DNA from: Betaproteobacteria bacterium
Lineage (GTDB): Bacteria > Pseudomonadota > Gammaproteobacteria > Burkholderiales > Burkholderiaceae_A
Direction: 5' to 3'
DNA: 38,824 nucleotides
Assembly: GCA_028139135.1 (NCBI GenBank)
Contig: JAOINB010000013.1
Span: 1 to 38,824 of the forward strand
The notes beneath the pieces were generated by a model, which saw nothing but the letters and a program-made list of their open reading frames with translations, ran no database searches and was not told the origin of the DNA. This document shows, in pieces, positions 17,613 to 28,108 of this stretch. The number at the start of each line of letters is the position of its first letter. Position 1 is the first letter of the stretch. The position numbers were made by a program, and so were the translations under genes.

Positions 17613-19331
17613 ATGGAATATACAGGTGCAGAGATTGTCGTTAAGTGTTTACAAGAGGAGCGTGTAGAGCACGTGTTTGGGTATCCGGGGGGTGCCGTTC
17701 TTTTTATTTACGACGAGATTTTCAAGCAAAAAGATTTTCAACACATTTTAGTTAGGCACGAGCAAGCGGCCGTACATGCTGCGGATGCCTATTCTCGATC
17801 TAGTGAGAAAGTTGGCGTCTGTTTAGTTACGAGTGGTCCCGGGGTTACAAATGCAGTTACCGGGATTGCGACCGCTTACATGGATTCTGTTCCTATGGTT
17901 ATTATTACTGGACAAGTTCCCACGCATGCGATCGGGCTTGATGCTTTTCAAGAGTGTGATACTGTCGGAATAACTAGGCCTTGTGTAAAACACAACTTTC
18001 TTGTCAAAAATGTTGGTGATCTTGCCTTAACTATGAAAAAAGCTTTCCATATCGCTAAAACCGGTAGGCCTGGACCAGTTTTAGTTGATATTCCCAAAGA
18101 CATTACGAAGCAAAAATGTAAATTTGAGTACCCTAAAGAAATTACAATGCGGTCTTACAGCCCAACACTGAAAGGACATTCAGGACAAATAAAAAAGGCT
18201 GCGAGAGCTATCTTAGAAGCAAAACGGCTAATGATTTATACTGGGGGTGGAGTCATTCTTGGTAATTCGAGCACTATTGTTACAAAATTAATCAAGAGTT
18301 TGAAAGCTCCGTGCACGAACACTCTTATGGGTTTGGGCTCTTTCCCAGCAACAGATAAACAGTTTTTAGGTATGCCTGGAATGCATGGCACTTATGAGTG
18401 TAATATGGCGATGCAAAACTGTGACGTTTTGTTGGCTATTGGAGCAAGGTTTGACGATAGGGTTATTGGCAATCCTGCGCATTTTGGTCAAAACCCGCGG
18501 AAGATTATTCACATCGATATTGATCCGTCATCCATTTCGAAAAGAGTAAAAGTTGATATGCCGATTGTTGGAAATATTGAAGATGTTACTCATACTTTGA
18601 TTGAAGAACTTACCGAATTCAGGGGAAAGGGACTGGAAACAGATCATGACGCTTTAGAAAAATGGTGGGATGAGATCGAACTCTGGAGAAAGAAAGATTG
18701 CCTTTACTACAAAAAATCTGATGTTGTTATTAAACCGCAGTTTGTAGTGGAAAAACTCTTCGAGGTTACTAACGGTGAGGCTTTTATAACTTCCGATGTT
18801 GGTCAACATCAGATGTGGGCAGCCCAGTATTACAAATTTGATTTTCCGAGGAAATGGATTAACTCGGGTGGATTAGGGACAATGGGTGTTGGTTTGCCGT
18901 ACGCGATGGGTGTAAAGTTCGCTAATCCCGATGCACAGGTAGCTTGTGTTACTGGGGAGGCTTCTATTCAAATGTGTATTCAGGAACTCTCAACTTGTCA
19001 CCAATATCGTTTACCGCTTAAGGTCATTAATTTGAACAACCGCTATTTGGGAATGGTGCGTCAATGGCAGGAAATCGAATACGGTAGTAGGTATTCAGAG
19101 TCCTACATGGAATCCCTACCAGATTTTGTTAAACTTGCCGAAAGTTATGGGCACGTGGGCTTTAAAGTTGATAAACCGAGTGAAGTCGAGCCGGTTTTAA
19201 GAGAAGCATTTGACCTAAAAGACAAACTTGTGTTTATTGATTTCATCACTGATCAGGAAGAAAATGTGTGGCCAATGGTTCAAGCGGGGAAGGGTTTGTC
19301 TGAGATGATTTTAGGATCTGAAGATCTCTGA
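17613..19331 (+). CDS. ilvB: acetolactate synthase, large (catalytic) subunit
   Basis: A thiamine-diphosphate enzyme making acetolactate or acetohydroxybutyrate, the first common step to valine, leucine and isoleucine. The catalytic glutamate is E50 in VRHEQAAVHAA; FGYPGGAVL, TSGPGVTN, the FAD-site GARFDDRVIG block and the TPP/Mg segment GEASIQMCIQEL...NNRYLGMVRQWQ are all seen (GEAS replaces the more usual GDGS). The frame starts at a TTG (17577), but the ATG at 17613 has AGGG about eight bases upstream and gives the standard 572 residues. ilvH follows after 10 bases. The E. coli paralogue naming (IlvB or IlvI) cannot be resolved from sequence. Confidence 0.94.
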   Translation: MEYTGAEIVVKCLQEERVEHVFGYPGGAVLFIYDEIFKQKDFQHILVRHEQAAVHAADAYSRSSEKVGVCLVTSGPGVTNAVTGIATAYMDSVPMVIITGQVPTHAIGLDAFQECDTVGITRPCVKHNFLVKNVGDLALTMKKAFHIAKTGRPGPVLVDIPKDITKQKCKFEYPKEITMRSYSPTLKGHSGQIKKAARAILEAKRLMIYTGGGVILGNSSTIVTKLIKSLKAPCTNTLMGLGSFPATDKQFLGMPGMHGTYECNMAMQNCDVLLAIGARFDDRVIGNPAHFGQNPRKIIHIDIDPSSISKRVKVDMPIVGNIEDVTHTLIEELTEFRGKGLETDHDALEKWWDEIELWRKKDCLYYKKSDVVIKPQFVVEKLFEVTNGEAFITSDVGQHQMWAAQYYKFDFPRKWINSGGLGTMGVGLPYAMGVKFANPDAQVACVTGEASIQMCIQELSTCHQYRLPLKVINLNNRYLGMVRQWQEIEYGSRYSESYMESLPDFVKLAESYGHVGFKVDKPSEVEPVLREAFDLKDKLVFIDFITDQEENVWPMVQAGKGLSEMILGSEDL

Positions 19332-19341
19332 TGCCTTCTGT

Positions 19342-20870
<1,529 letters not shown>

Positions 20871-20878
20871 GAGAGTAG

Positions 20879-21538
20879 ATGTCTGCTATCGATGTTCAAA
20901 ATTACCCTCACCCATTCTTCGCTAGGGAGGGGTGGCCTTTTATAGCAATTAGTTTGATAGTATTTGTGGCATTACTGATTCTGGACCTGTTTTTTGGTGC
21001 TTTTTTAGCCTTAATTCTATCTATTTTTACATTCCAATTTTTTAGGGATCCAAGACGCTTTGGGCCGAACGATGACAATGTTATTACAAGTCCCGCTGAT
21101 GGGAGAGTGATTTATATTGGTAAAAGTTTCGACCCATTACAAAACACTGAGGCATTGAAAATAAGCGTTTTCATGAATGTTTTCAATGTTCATTCAAACA
21201 GATCACCCATTGAGGGAACTATAAAATCGGTAGATTATCAGACGGGTAGTTTTTTTAATGCAGATTTGGACAAGGCTTCGGAACAAAACGAAAGAAATTC
21301 GGTACTTTTTGTGGACAAAAGTGGAAGAGGTCTGACGTGTATCCAAATTGCTGGCTTAGTTGCAAGGCGAATCTGCTGCTACGTTAGTCCAGGTGATACT
21401 GTGCAAAGAGGCGCCCGCTTCGGTTTTATACGGTTCGGTTCTCGAGTGGACGTATATCTTCCAGTTGATTCCCGGCCCCTAGTCACCGTAGGCGACAAGA
21501 TTCTCGCTCATTCAAGTGCCCTAGCCAACTGGCCTTAG
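20879..21538 (+). CDS. psd: phosphatidylserine decarboxylase, short (archaeal/PSD-A) type
   Basis: This enzyme converts phosphatidylserine to phosphatidylethanolamine. The 219-residue proenzyme has a hydrophobic segment at about 20-52, the FFRDPRR motif, SPADGRV, FMNVFNVHSNRSP and the self-cleavage site FGSRVDVYLP, where cleavage between G187 and S188 would form the pyruvoyl group. AGGAG lies five bases before the ATG. It is eight bases after ilvC and is followed by pssA, which supplies its substrate, so the two consecutive steps of the pathway are encoded together. Confidence 0.94.
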   Translation: MSAIDVQNYPHPFFAREGWPFIAISLIVFVALLILDLFFGAFLALILSIFTFQFFRDPRRFGPNDDNVITSPADGRVIYIGKSFDPLQNTEALKISVFMNVFNVHSNRSPIEGTIKSVDYQTGSFFNADLDKASEQNERNSVLFVDKSGRGLTCIQIAGLVARRICCYVSPGDTVQRGARFGFIRFGSRVDVYLPVDSRPLVTVGDKILAHSSALANWP

Positions 21539-21555
21539 ACCAAAGACTTTAAAGA

Positions 21556-22332
21556 TTGAAGCACCTCGGAATCAGAAAAACAAGTATCTACCTGCTACCA
21601 AACCTGTTTACAACTGGTTGCCTCTTTGCAGGGTTTTACGCCATTATAATGGCTATTGATCAAGAGTTTGAAGGAGCCGCAGTTGCGATTTTTGTTGCGG
21701 CTATACTAGACACCTTAGACGGTCGGGTAGCTCGGCTAACAAACACTACTTCCGACTTTGGTGCTCACTACGATAGCTTAGCTGATGTAGTTTCTTTCGG
21801 AGTCGCCCCAGCAGTCGTAGGATACTTATGGCTTTTGAAGGATTTAGGGAAATTGGGTTGGTTTGCTGTTTTTTTATATGTAGCTGCGACAGCATTAAGG
21901 CTTGCGAGATTCAACATACTTGCCCCGAAAACGAATAACGGGTTTTTTTATGGATTACCCTGTCCCGCTGCCGCAATGCTTGTTGCGACCTTCATTTGGA
22001 CAATCATTGACTTCGGTGATTTCGATACAATTTATTTTTCAGGACCCCTCTCTTTACCGCAACCCTGGTTAATCTGGATTTTGTGGTCCATTTTTATCTT
22101 TTGCGGTTTTTGTATGGTTAGTCTTTTACCGTATTACAGTTTTAAAGATATAAAATCTAGGAAAAGCGTTTCATTTGCAGTCCTTTTAATCATAGCTATT
22201 TTGATCGCTGTGGTTTCCCAAGACCCATCTACTATTTTGTTTTTGATGGTTCTGTTTTATAGCTTTTCGGGTTTTGTGGTCTTTTTGTTAAAATCCAGGA
22301 AAGGTGGTCATGTTGGTGTTTTTGAAGAATAA
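21556..22332 (+). CDS. pssA: CDP-diacylglycerol--serine O-phosphatidyltransferase
   Basis: A 258-residue integral membrane enzyme making phosphatidylserine. The CDP-alcohol phosphotransferase motif is complete: D55-G56, A59-R60, G69, D73 and D77 within LDGRVARLTN and FGAHYDSLAD. About seven to eight hydrophobic segments follow. The start is a TTG at 21556 without a strong ribosome site; it is kept because the IYLLPNLFTT segment sits at the usual distance from the N-terminus and no ATG is available upstream of it. It lies between psd and leuA. Confidence 0.93.
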   Translation: MKHLGIRKTSIYLLPNLFTTGCLFAGFYAIIMAIDQEFEGAAVAIFVAAILDTLDGRVARLTNTTSDFGAHYDSLADVVSFGVAPAVVGYLWLLKDLGKLGWFAVFLYVAATALRLARFNILAPKTNNGFFYGLPCPAAAMLVATFIWTIIDFGDFDTIYFSGPLSLPQPWLIWILWSIFIFCGFCMVSLLPYYSFKDIKSRKSVSFAVLLIIAILIAVVSQDPSTILFLMVLFYSFSGFVVFLLKSRKGGHVGVFEE

Positions 22333-22353
22333 TTTTTTAGTCGGAGTTTGTTA

Positions 22354-23883
22354 ATGTCTGAAACTGTAAAAATTTTCGATACAACTTTGCGTGATGGGGA
22401 ACAAAGCCCAGGAGCTTCGATGACAGTTGATGAGAAGGTAATTATTGCGAAACAGTTGGAAAAACTTCGCGTTGATATCATCGAGGCGGGTTTCGCAGCG
22501 GCTAGCGCTGGGGATTATGCTGCAGTATCAGAGGTGGCAAAGAATATAAAAAGTAGTACTGTTTGCTCACTTGCTCGAGCAATTCCTAGGGATATAAAAG
22601 CAGCTGGTGAAGCGGTTTCATATGCTCCGAAAAACAGAATTCATACTTTTATTGCGACGAGTCCTATTCACATGGAAAAAAAACTGAGAATGAGCCCGAA
22701 TGAAGTTATAAAATCCGCTGTGGATGCTGTAAAGTTTGCCTTAGATTATACGGATGACGTTGAATTTTCGGCTGAGGATGCAGTTCGGTCTGACCTTAGT
22801 TTTTTAATAGAAATTTTTGAAGCCGTAATCGATGCTGGTGCGAAGACACTTAACGTTCCCGATACCGTCGGTTACAGTATGCCATCAGACTGGGGGCAAA
22901 AGATTTCGAGCTTAATACAAAATACAAGGAATGGAAATTCTGTTATTTGGTCCACACACTGTCATAATGATTTAGGAATGGCGGTCGCTAACTCTCTCGC
23001 TGCTGTCTCCTCGGGCGTTAGGCAAGTAGAATGCACAATTAATGGAATCGGGGAAAGGGCAGGAAATGCAAGCTTAGAGGAAGTGGTTATGGGTCTACGA
23101 GTTAGAAATGATCTGTATAATTGTCAAACCCAGATTGATACTAAGCACATTCTTCAAACATCTCGGCTTATTTCTCAGATAACTGGCTATCAGGTTCAAC
23201 CCAACAAAGCCATTGTTGGTGCCAATGCTTTTGCACATGAGTCGGGGATTCATCAAGATGGAGTTTTAAAGCATCGAGAAACCTATGAAATCATGGCTCC
23301 TCAGGATGTGGGCTGGGCTACAAATAGAATTGTATTAGGGAAACTTTCAGGTAGAAACGCGTTTAAGCAGAGATTAGAAAAACTTGGGATGGATGTAACT
23401 TCTGAGAATGAACTCAACATATTGTTCGAAAAATTTAAAGAATTGGCAGATAGAAAGACAGAAATTTTTGATGAAGATATTCAATCTCTTGTTTCTGGCA
23501 AAAACACGAACAGTGAGTTTTACAGACTTGAATCGTTGTCTCAAGAATCAAAAACTGGCGGAAAACCGACAGCAGAAGTCGCTTTTTTTCTAAATAACGA
23601 AAGGGTTGTTGGTTTTGGCAAGGGTAATGGGCCGGTAGATGCTACTGTCAACGCAATTGAATCAAAGGTTAATAGTAAATCTCAGTTACTGCTTTTTTCA
23701 GTTAACGCTATTACAGACGGTACTCAGGCTCAGGGGGAAGTAACCATGCGACTATCCCGAAAGGGGAGGGTTGTAAATGGAGTGGGTTCGGATCCCGACA
23801 TCGTTGTTGCTGCAGCAAAAGCTTACCTCAATGCATTAAACAGACTTGAGAGTGAACCGAGAATTAACCCTCAACAACCATAA
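22354..23883 (+). CDS. leuA: 2-isopropylmalate synthase
   Basis: First committed step of leucine synthesis, condensing acetyl-CoA with 2-oxoisovalerate. The 509-residue enzyme has [13 protein letters not shown] at the start of the barrel, EAGFAAAS, the metal ligands in [14 protein letters not shown] and the [13 protein letters not shown] motif; the C-terminal LeuA allosteric domain ends in [13 protein letters not shown]. The ATG at 22354 has GGAG seven bases upstream and is preferred over a TTG six bases earlier. It closes the amino-acid/phospholipid run; the gap to rpsO is 113 bases. Confidence 0.95.
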   Translation: MSETVKIFDTTLRDGEQSPGASMTVDEKVIIAKQLEKLRVDIIEAGFAAASAGDYAAVSEVAKNIKSSTVCSLARAIPRDIKAAGEAVSYAPKNRIHTFIATSPIHMEKKLRMSPNEVIKSAVDAVKFALDYTDDVEFSAEDAVRSDLSFLIEIFEAVIDAGAKTLNVPDTVGYSMPSDWGQKISSLIQNTRNGNSVIWSTHCHNDLGMAVANSLAAVSSGVRQVECTINGIGERAGNASLEEVVMGLRVRNDLYNCQTQIDTKHILQTSRLISQITGYQVQPNKAIVGANAFAHESGIHQDGVLKHRETYEIMAPQDVGWATNRIVLGKLSGRNAFKQRLEKLGMDVTSENELNILFEKFKELADRKTEIFDEDIQSLVSGKNTNSEFYRLESLSQESKTGGKPTAEVAFFLNNERVVGFGKGNGPVDATVNAIESKVNSKSQLLLFSVNAITDGTQAQGEVTMRLSRKGRVVNGVGSDPDIVVAAAKAYLNALNRLESEPRINPQQP

Positions 23884-23927
23884 TGATTAAATATTTGTTG
23901 ATTAAGACATAGAAAGAGAATAGAGTT

Positions 23928-23962
23928 AGCGTTTCACGTCGCGTTTTGGTTCTGCAAACGCT
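23928..23962 (+). promoter_or_regulatory. stem-loop in the rpsO leader
   Basis: AGCGTTT (23928-23934) can pair with AAACGCT (23956-23962) around a 21-base loop, about 35 bases before the rpsO start. S15 in several bacteria represses its own mRNA by binding leader structures, so an autoregulatory element is plausible. It has no T-run and does not look like a terminator. Confidence 0.3.
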
Positions 23963-23996
23963 GACGCTTGTAAATTGGTCGAAGAAGGAGGATTTT

Positions 23997-24266
23997 ATGA
24001 CCCTTAGCGCAGAAGATAAAAAAGGTATTAAGTCGGAATTCGGTAGGTCTAGTAATGATACTGGTTCGCCTGAAGTTCAGGTTGCTATCCTTACAAAGCG
24101 AATTAACGAATTGACTGGTCATTTCAAGGAACATGCAAAAGATCATCACTCTAGGAGAGGTTTGTTGCGACTTGTCAGCAGGAGGAGAAAGTTGCTGGAC
24201 TATTTGAAGAAAAAAAATGTTGAAGGTTATAAATCGTTAATTGACAAGTTAGGTATTAGAAAATAA
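23997..24266 (+). CDS. rpsO: 30S ribosomal protein S15
   Basis: An 89-residue primary 16S-binding protein of the small subunit. The [15 protein letters not shown] segment, [20 protein letters not shown] and the C-terminal [12 protein letters not shown] are diagnostic. A perfect AAGGAGG lies six bases before the ATG at 23997, so the upstream extension of the frame to 23946 is not used. It is followed by pnp 15 bases later, the usual rpsO-pnp pair. Confidence 0.98.
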   Translation: MTLSAEDKKGIKSEFGRSSNDTGSPEVQVAILTKRINELTGHFKEHAKDHHSRRGLLRLVSRRRKLLDYLKKKNVEGYKSLIDKLGIRK

Positions 24267-24281
24267 TTACGGGGATTGTTT

Positions 24282-26450
24282 GTGTTTAGAATAGAAAAAG
24301 AAAGTTTTACATACGGAGATAAAGAGGTAACCCTTGAAACGGGAGAGTTTGCCAGACAGGCTACCGCCGCAGTCATGGCAAGTATGGGAGATACAGCTGT
24401 CCTGTGTACAGTAGTAGCTGCCAAAGAAGCTCGGGCAGGGCAAGATTTTTTCCCACTAACCGTTGATTACATGGAGAAAACTTACGCGGCAGGAAAAATC
24501 CCGGGGGGTTTTTTTAAAAGAGAAGGTAGACCGAGTGAAAAGGAAACGCTGACATGTCGGTTGATCGACAGGCCAATCCGACCACTTTTTCCGGAAGGTT
24601 TTTTAAATGAGGTTCAAGTTGTCTGTACGGTAGTGTCTTTAGATCCGGAATGTGACCCGGATATTGTTGCAATGATAGGGGTTTCAGCTGCGCTTGCTCT
24701 ATCAGGAGTGCCTTTTAACGGGCCGATAGGTGCTGCTAGAGTGGGCTACATTGACGGGCAATACAAACTTAACCCATTAGTGTCAGAGCTCGAAGATTCA
24801 TTGTTAGATCTTGTGGTCGCTGGTACTGAAAGTGCGGTTTTGATGGTTGAGTCGGAGGCGAAACAGTTAAGTGAAGAACAGATGTTAGGGGCGGTGGTGT
24901 TTGGGCACGAACAAATGCAAACTGCTATAGATGCAATTTGCAAACTAGTCGAAAGAGCCGGGAAAGAAGAGTGGAGTTGGACCCCACAAAAGGTTAATGA
25001 ATCTTTGCAAAAGAGAGTGCAGGACTTTGCTTCAGGACCACTCGAGGAAGCTTATAAGTTGCGTAACAAGCAAGAACGTTCTGGAAAAATCAAGCAAGTA
25101 TATGCAGATACTATTGAACAAATTGGAGCTAGTGATTCCGGCGAAGAGAGTGAAGGAATGTTTGATGACAGCGAAATTGGCGATATTTTGCATAAATTGG
25201 AGTCGGACATTGTCAGATCGAGAATATTAAATGGGGAAGCTAGAATTGATGGACGTGATACCAGAACGGTTAGGCCTATATCTATCAGGACTGGAGTCCT
25301 TCCCAGGACTCACGGTTCGGCACTGTTTACCCGGGGGGAGACGCAAGCTTTAGTCGTAGCTACTTTGGGAACAACAAAAGATGAGCAAATAATTGACGCG
25401 CTGGAGGGAGAGTACAGAGATCGTTTCATGCTTCACTACAATATGCCACCTTACGCTACTGGAGAGTGTGGCAGGGTTGGTAGTCCAAAAAGAAGAGAGA
25501 TAGGTCACGGGAAATTGGCTAAACGTGCCCTTGTTAATACACTGCCGAGTGCGGATGATTTTGCATATTCTATTCGGGTCGTTAGTGAGATTACTGAATC
25601 GAATGGGTCATCCTCCATGGCTTCAGTTTGCGGGGGATGTTTAGCAATGATGGATGCGGGGGTCCCATTATCTGCTCATGTAGCTGGAATTGCTATGGGT
25701 CTTATTAAGGATGGAAATAAATTTTCTGTTTTGACTGACATTTTAGGGGATGAAGATCATCTGGGAGATATGGATTTTAAAGTGGCTGGTTCAGAAGTTG
25801 GAGTGACTGCTTTACAAATGGATATCAAAATTCAGGGGATTACAAAAGAGATTATGGAAGTAGCCTTATCTCAAGCGAAGGAGGCTAGACTTGAGATATT
25901 GGGCAAAATGAAAGAGGCGGTGGGGTCTCACAAGGATGAGCTATCGGAATATGCTCCTAGGCTTTATACAATGAAGATAAATCCTGAGAGAATAAGAGAT
26001 GTTATTGGAAAAGGGGGAGCCACCATTAGAGCACTAACAGAGGAAACGGGGACCACCATAGATATCACCGATGAGGGCAATGTAACCATTGCCGCAGTCG
26101 ATGCAGAAGCTGCGAGAGTGGCAATAAAGAAAATAGAGGATTTAACTGCCGAGGTTGTAGTGGGTAACGTTTATGAGGGTAAAGTATTACGCTTGTTAGA
26201 GTTTGGCGCGATAGTGTCTGTTTTGCCGGGCAAGGATGGTTTACTGCATATTTCTCAGCTAGCTAATGAGAGGGTGAATCAAGTATCTGATTATGTGAAA
26301 GAGGGTCAGGATGTTAGAGTCAAGGTCATAGAAGCAGATGACAAAGGCCGACTGAGATTATCTATGAAGGCATTGCTGAATGAACAAGAGGCTAAGCCTG
26401 CTGATTCCGAAAAGAATGAGGTAGAGGCTTCAGAAGGATCGGACGGGTAA
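24282..26450 (+). CDS. pnp: polynucleotide phosphorylase
   Basis: A 3'-5' phosphorolytic exoribonuclease and core degradosome enzyme of 722 residues. Two RNase PH-like domains are separated by a helical domain; the first has the [12 protein letters not shown] and [14 protein letters not shown] blocks, the second has [41 protein letters not shown] (as [11 protein letters not shown] here). KH (about 555-610; [12 protein letters not shown]) and S1 (about 620-690; [16 protein letters not shown]) RNA-binding domains complete it. The GTG at 24282 has GGGG seven bases upstream, whereas the TTG at 24276 would be too close to it. A short acidic tail ends the protein. Confidence 0.96.
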   Translation: MFRIEKESFTYGDKEVTLETGEFARQATAAVMASMGDTAVLCTVVAAKEARAGQDFFPLTVDYMEKTYAAGKIPGGFFKREGRPSEKETLTCRLIDRPIRPLFPEGFLNEVQVVCTVVSLDPECDPDIVAMIGVSAALALSGVPFNGPIGAARVGYIDGQYKLNPLVSELEDSLLDLVVAGTESAVLMVESEAKQLSEEQMLGAVVFGHEQMQTAIDAICKLVERAGKEEWSWTPQKVNESLQKRVQDFASGPLEEAYKLRNKQERSGKIKQVYADTIEQIGASDSGEESEGMFDDSEIGDILHKLESDIVRSRILNGEARIDGRDTRTVRPISIRTGVLPRTHGSALFTRGETQALVVATLGTTKDEQIIDALEGEYRDRFMLHYNMPPYATGECGRVGSPKRREIGHGKLAKRALVNTLPSADDFAYSIRVVSEITESNGSSSMASVCGGCLAMMDAGVPLSAHVAGIAMGLIKDGNKFSVLTDILGDEDHLGDMDFKVAGSEVGVTALQMDIKIQGITKEIMEVALSQAKEARLEILGKMKEAVGSHKDELSEYAPRLYTMKINPERIRDVIGKGGATIRALTEETGTTIDITDEGNVTIAAVDAEAARVAIKKIEDLTAEVVVGNVYEGKVLRLLEFGAIVSVLPGKDGLLHISQLANERVNQVSDYVKEGQDVRVKVIEADDKGRLRLSMKALLNEQEAKPADSEKNEVEASEGSDG

Positions 26451-26463
26451 TGTTATTACTGTG

Positions 26464-27249
26464 ATGTTTCCGGAAAAAAAAACTATAGTAATTGGTAACT
26501 GGAAGATGCATGGTTCGCTTCAATCTAACGAAATATTTTTGGAAAAATTGCTCTCTACGTTAGAAGATCTAAATTCAGCGGATTTTTTTTGTGGCATCGC
26601 TTTGCCTGCGATCTACCTCTTTCAATTCAGCTCGAGGCTAGATAATGCTCCTTTTTTCATAGGAGCTCAAAACGTCGCTCAATGGGAGGAACCGGGAGCA
26701 TTCACTGGTGAAATAAATGCCATGATGCTGGCTGAATTTGATTGTAAGTTTTCCATTGTGGGCCATTCTGAGCGCAGAAAATATTTTGGGGAAACAGACA
26801 AGTTAGTTGCAAAAAAAGCTAGTAATCTTTTAAAAAGTGGGATAATTCCGCTAGTCTGTGTCGGGGAGGGACAACAAGAAAGGGAAAAAGGGTCGGCAAT
26901 TCATTTTGTAAAAAATCAAATAGATGAAATCGCTTCATGTCTAGGGTCGGACCTATTAAAAAAGTGTAATTTTGCATATGAACCTATATGGGCAATCGGA
27001 ACTGGGAACGTTGCTAAAGAGTCAGATATAGTAGAAATGCATGGCGCAGTAAAGGAATTATTGGTGCAGATAATGGGCGAGGTTCCGGCTCAAAATATTT
27101 CTCTGCTTTATGGGGGAAGCGTTAATGCTGAAAATGTTTTGTCCATTGTTGATCAGGAAAACGTTGACGGGATTCTTGTAGGAGGGGCTTCTGTTTCTAT
27201 GGAAACCTTTGGTAAACTATTAGAAAAACTAGCAGGTAGAAGGCAGTAG
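26464..27249 (+). CDS. tpiA: triosephosphate isomerase
   Basis: The glycolytic isomerase of dihydroxyacetone phosphate and glyceraldehyde 3-phosphate. Catalytic residues are all present: K14 in GNWKMHG, H101 in VGHSERR and E173 in YEPIWAIGTG; the phosphate-binding LLYGGSVNAEN and VDGILVGGAS loops follow. The ATG at 26464 immediately follows a GTG at 26461, and either could be the start. It lies 13 bases after pnp and 25 before secG. Confidence 0.96.
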   Translation: MFPEKKTIVIGNWKMHGSLQSNEIFLEKLLSTLEDLNSADFFCGIALPAIYLFQFSSRLDNAPFFIGAQNVAQWEEPGAFTGEINAMMLAEFDCKFSIVGHSERRKYFGETDKLVAKKASNLLKSGIIPLVCVGEGQQEREKGSAIHFVKNQIDEIASCLGSDLLKKCNFAYEPIWAIGTGNVAKESDIVEMHGAVKELLVQIMGEVPAQNISLLYGGSVNAENVLSIVDQENVDGILVGGASVSMETFGKLLEKLAGRRQ

Positions 27250-27274
27250 TAAGAAAAGTAAGAGGAAGATGATT

Positions 27275-27649
27275 ATGCCAGTTTTATATTCGGTATTAAT
27301 GACAATACAAGTTCTATCGGCAATTTCGATTGTCATTCTAGTCCTTTTGCAGCAGGGAAAGGGCGCAGATATGGGGGCAGCCTTTGGCTCTGGAAGTGCT
27401 GGTTCTGTTTTTGGCGCGGCTGGCTCTGCAAACTTTCTTTCCCGAACTACTGCAGTTGCGGCAACTATTTTTTTTCTTACTACTCTGGCTTTAGCCTATA
27501 CGAACAAAGGACCGAATATTGAAAAAAGCGATCCTGTTGGAATCATGGAAACAATTCCTGAAGGAATTCAAGAAGACGATTCCATCGTAATACCAGAGGA
27601 GGAGAGTGATAGCAAGACAGGTAGTGGTGCTTCAAAAATACCTGACTAA
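27275..27649 (+). CDS. secG: protein translocase subunit SecG
   Basis: A small Sec translocon component with two membrane segments (about residues 3-22 and 55-75) separated by the diagnostic loop LLQQGKGADMGAAFGSGSAGSVFG. The C-terminal 40 residues are acidic and low-complexity (EEESDSKTGSG). There are two ATGs: 27269, only three bases from GAGG, and 27275, nine bases from it; the second is preferred. It lies directly before tRNA-Leu, the order typical of Betaproteobacteria. Confidence 0.94.
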   Translation: MPVLYSVLMTIQVLSAISIVILVLLQQGKGADMGAAFGSGSAGSVFGAAGSANFLSRTTAVAATIFFLTTLALAYTNKGPNIEKSDPVGIMETIPEGIQEDDSIVIPEEESDSKTGSGASKIPD

Positions 27650-27662
27650 AAAGTTGGAACGT

Positions 27663-27747
27663 GTCGATGTGGTGGAATTGGTAGACACGCTATCTTGAGG
27701 GGGTAGTGGCGCAAGCCGTGGGAGTTCAAGTCTCCCCATCGACACCA
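27663..27747 (+). tRNA. tRNA-Leu (anticodon GAG)
   Basis: An 85-base tRNA with encoded CCA. The acceptor stem pairs GTCGATG (27663-27669) with CATCGAC (27737-27743). The anticodon stem CTATC/GGTAG encloses the loop TTGAGGG with anticodon GAG at 27697-27699. A long variable arm (TGGCGCAAGCCGT) marks it as class II, and the T-arm has GTTCAAGTC. It would read CUC and CUU codons. It begins 13 bases after the secG stop and may be processed from the same transcript. Confidence 0.97.
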
Positions 27748-28108
27748 ATATGATGGGAAAAGGTGGTAAAATCAAGTGTATACGGCCTTTTTTATTTCTT
27801 CCTGTACTTTCCCGTTCCTTCCTGAGTAAACCCCCAAGTACCCTCATAGGTTACTGTATTTATTAAGTTTTTTCAAGAAATTCACGGAATACGGGAATGC
27901 CCAGGAAAAGGACTCGGCCACCACAGGCCACTTTTTTGACCCCAGCCACAACTGGCTTCATCAGAAAAAAATGGCTAAAAGCCACAAAAATTGATGTACT
28001 GAAAAAGGGGCTTAACTCTCCTGTTCAATTTTATTTTTTTGGGCTTATTTTTTTCCTATCGTAATCTTTGACTAAATGTTATTTTAAGAGGTTATAAAGG
28101 AGAATTGT
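27748..28108. other. 361-base spacer between tRNA-Leu and the giant repeat gene
   Basis: No credible gene is seen here. The spacer contains AAAAGG (27758-27763) facing CCTTTT (27786-27791), a weak hairpin with a T-run that may end the tRNA transcript. It also contains a cluster of GCCAC words (27917, 27927, 27945, 27981) with inverted TGGCT copies forming small hairpins. Near the end, AAAGGAG at 28096-28102 is the ribosome binding site of the next gene. The nuo operon expected here in Betaproteobacteria is absent. No second copy of the tRNA 3' end, as an attachment-site repeat, was found in the window. Confidence 0.5.
27916..27937 (+). terminator. possible intrinsic terminator
   Basis: GGCC (27916-27919) and GGCC (27926-27929) form a short all-GC stem with a six-base loop, followed two bases later by six T residues (27932-27937). 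The stem is only four pairs, so termination strength is uncertain. It would separate the secG/tRNA transcript from the giant gene. Confidence 0.3.

Noticed and set aside
27663-27790. Integration attachment-site repeat of the tRNA-Leu 3' end
   Set aside because: Only GATGGG near 27752 partly resembles the tRNA end. No second full copy and no integrase gene are seen within the window.
27632-27847. Minus-strand 71-codon frame over the tRNA
   Set aside because: It is the antisense reading of tRNA-Leu, a well-known spurious gene product in annotations (GRLELPRLAPLPP type).
28068-28098. TTGACT and TATAAA as promoter of the giant gene
   Set aside because: The spacing is 19 bases, and transcription would start after the ribosome binding site at 28096-28102, so the boxes cannot serve this start.
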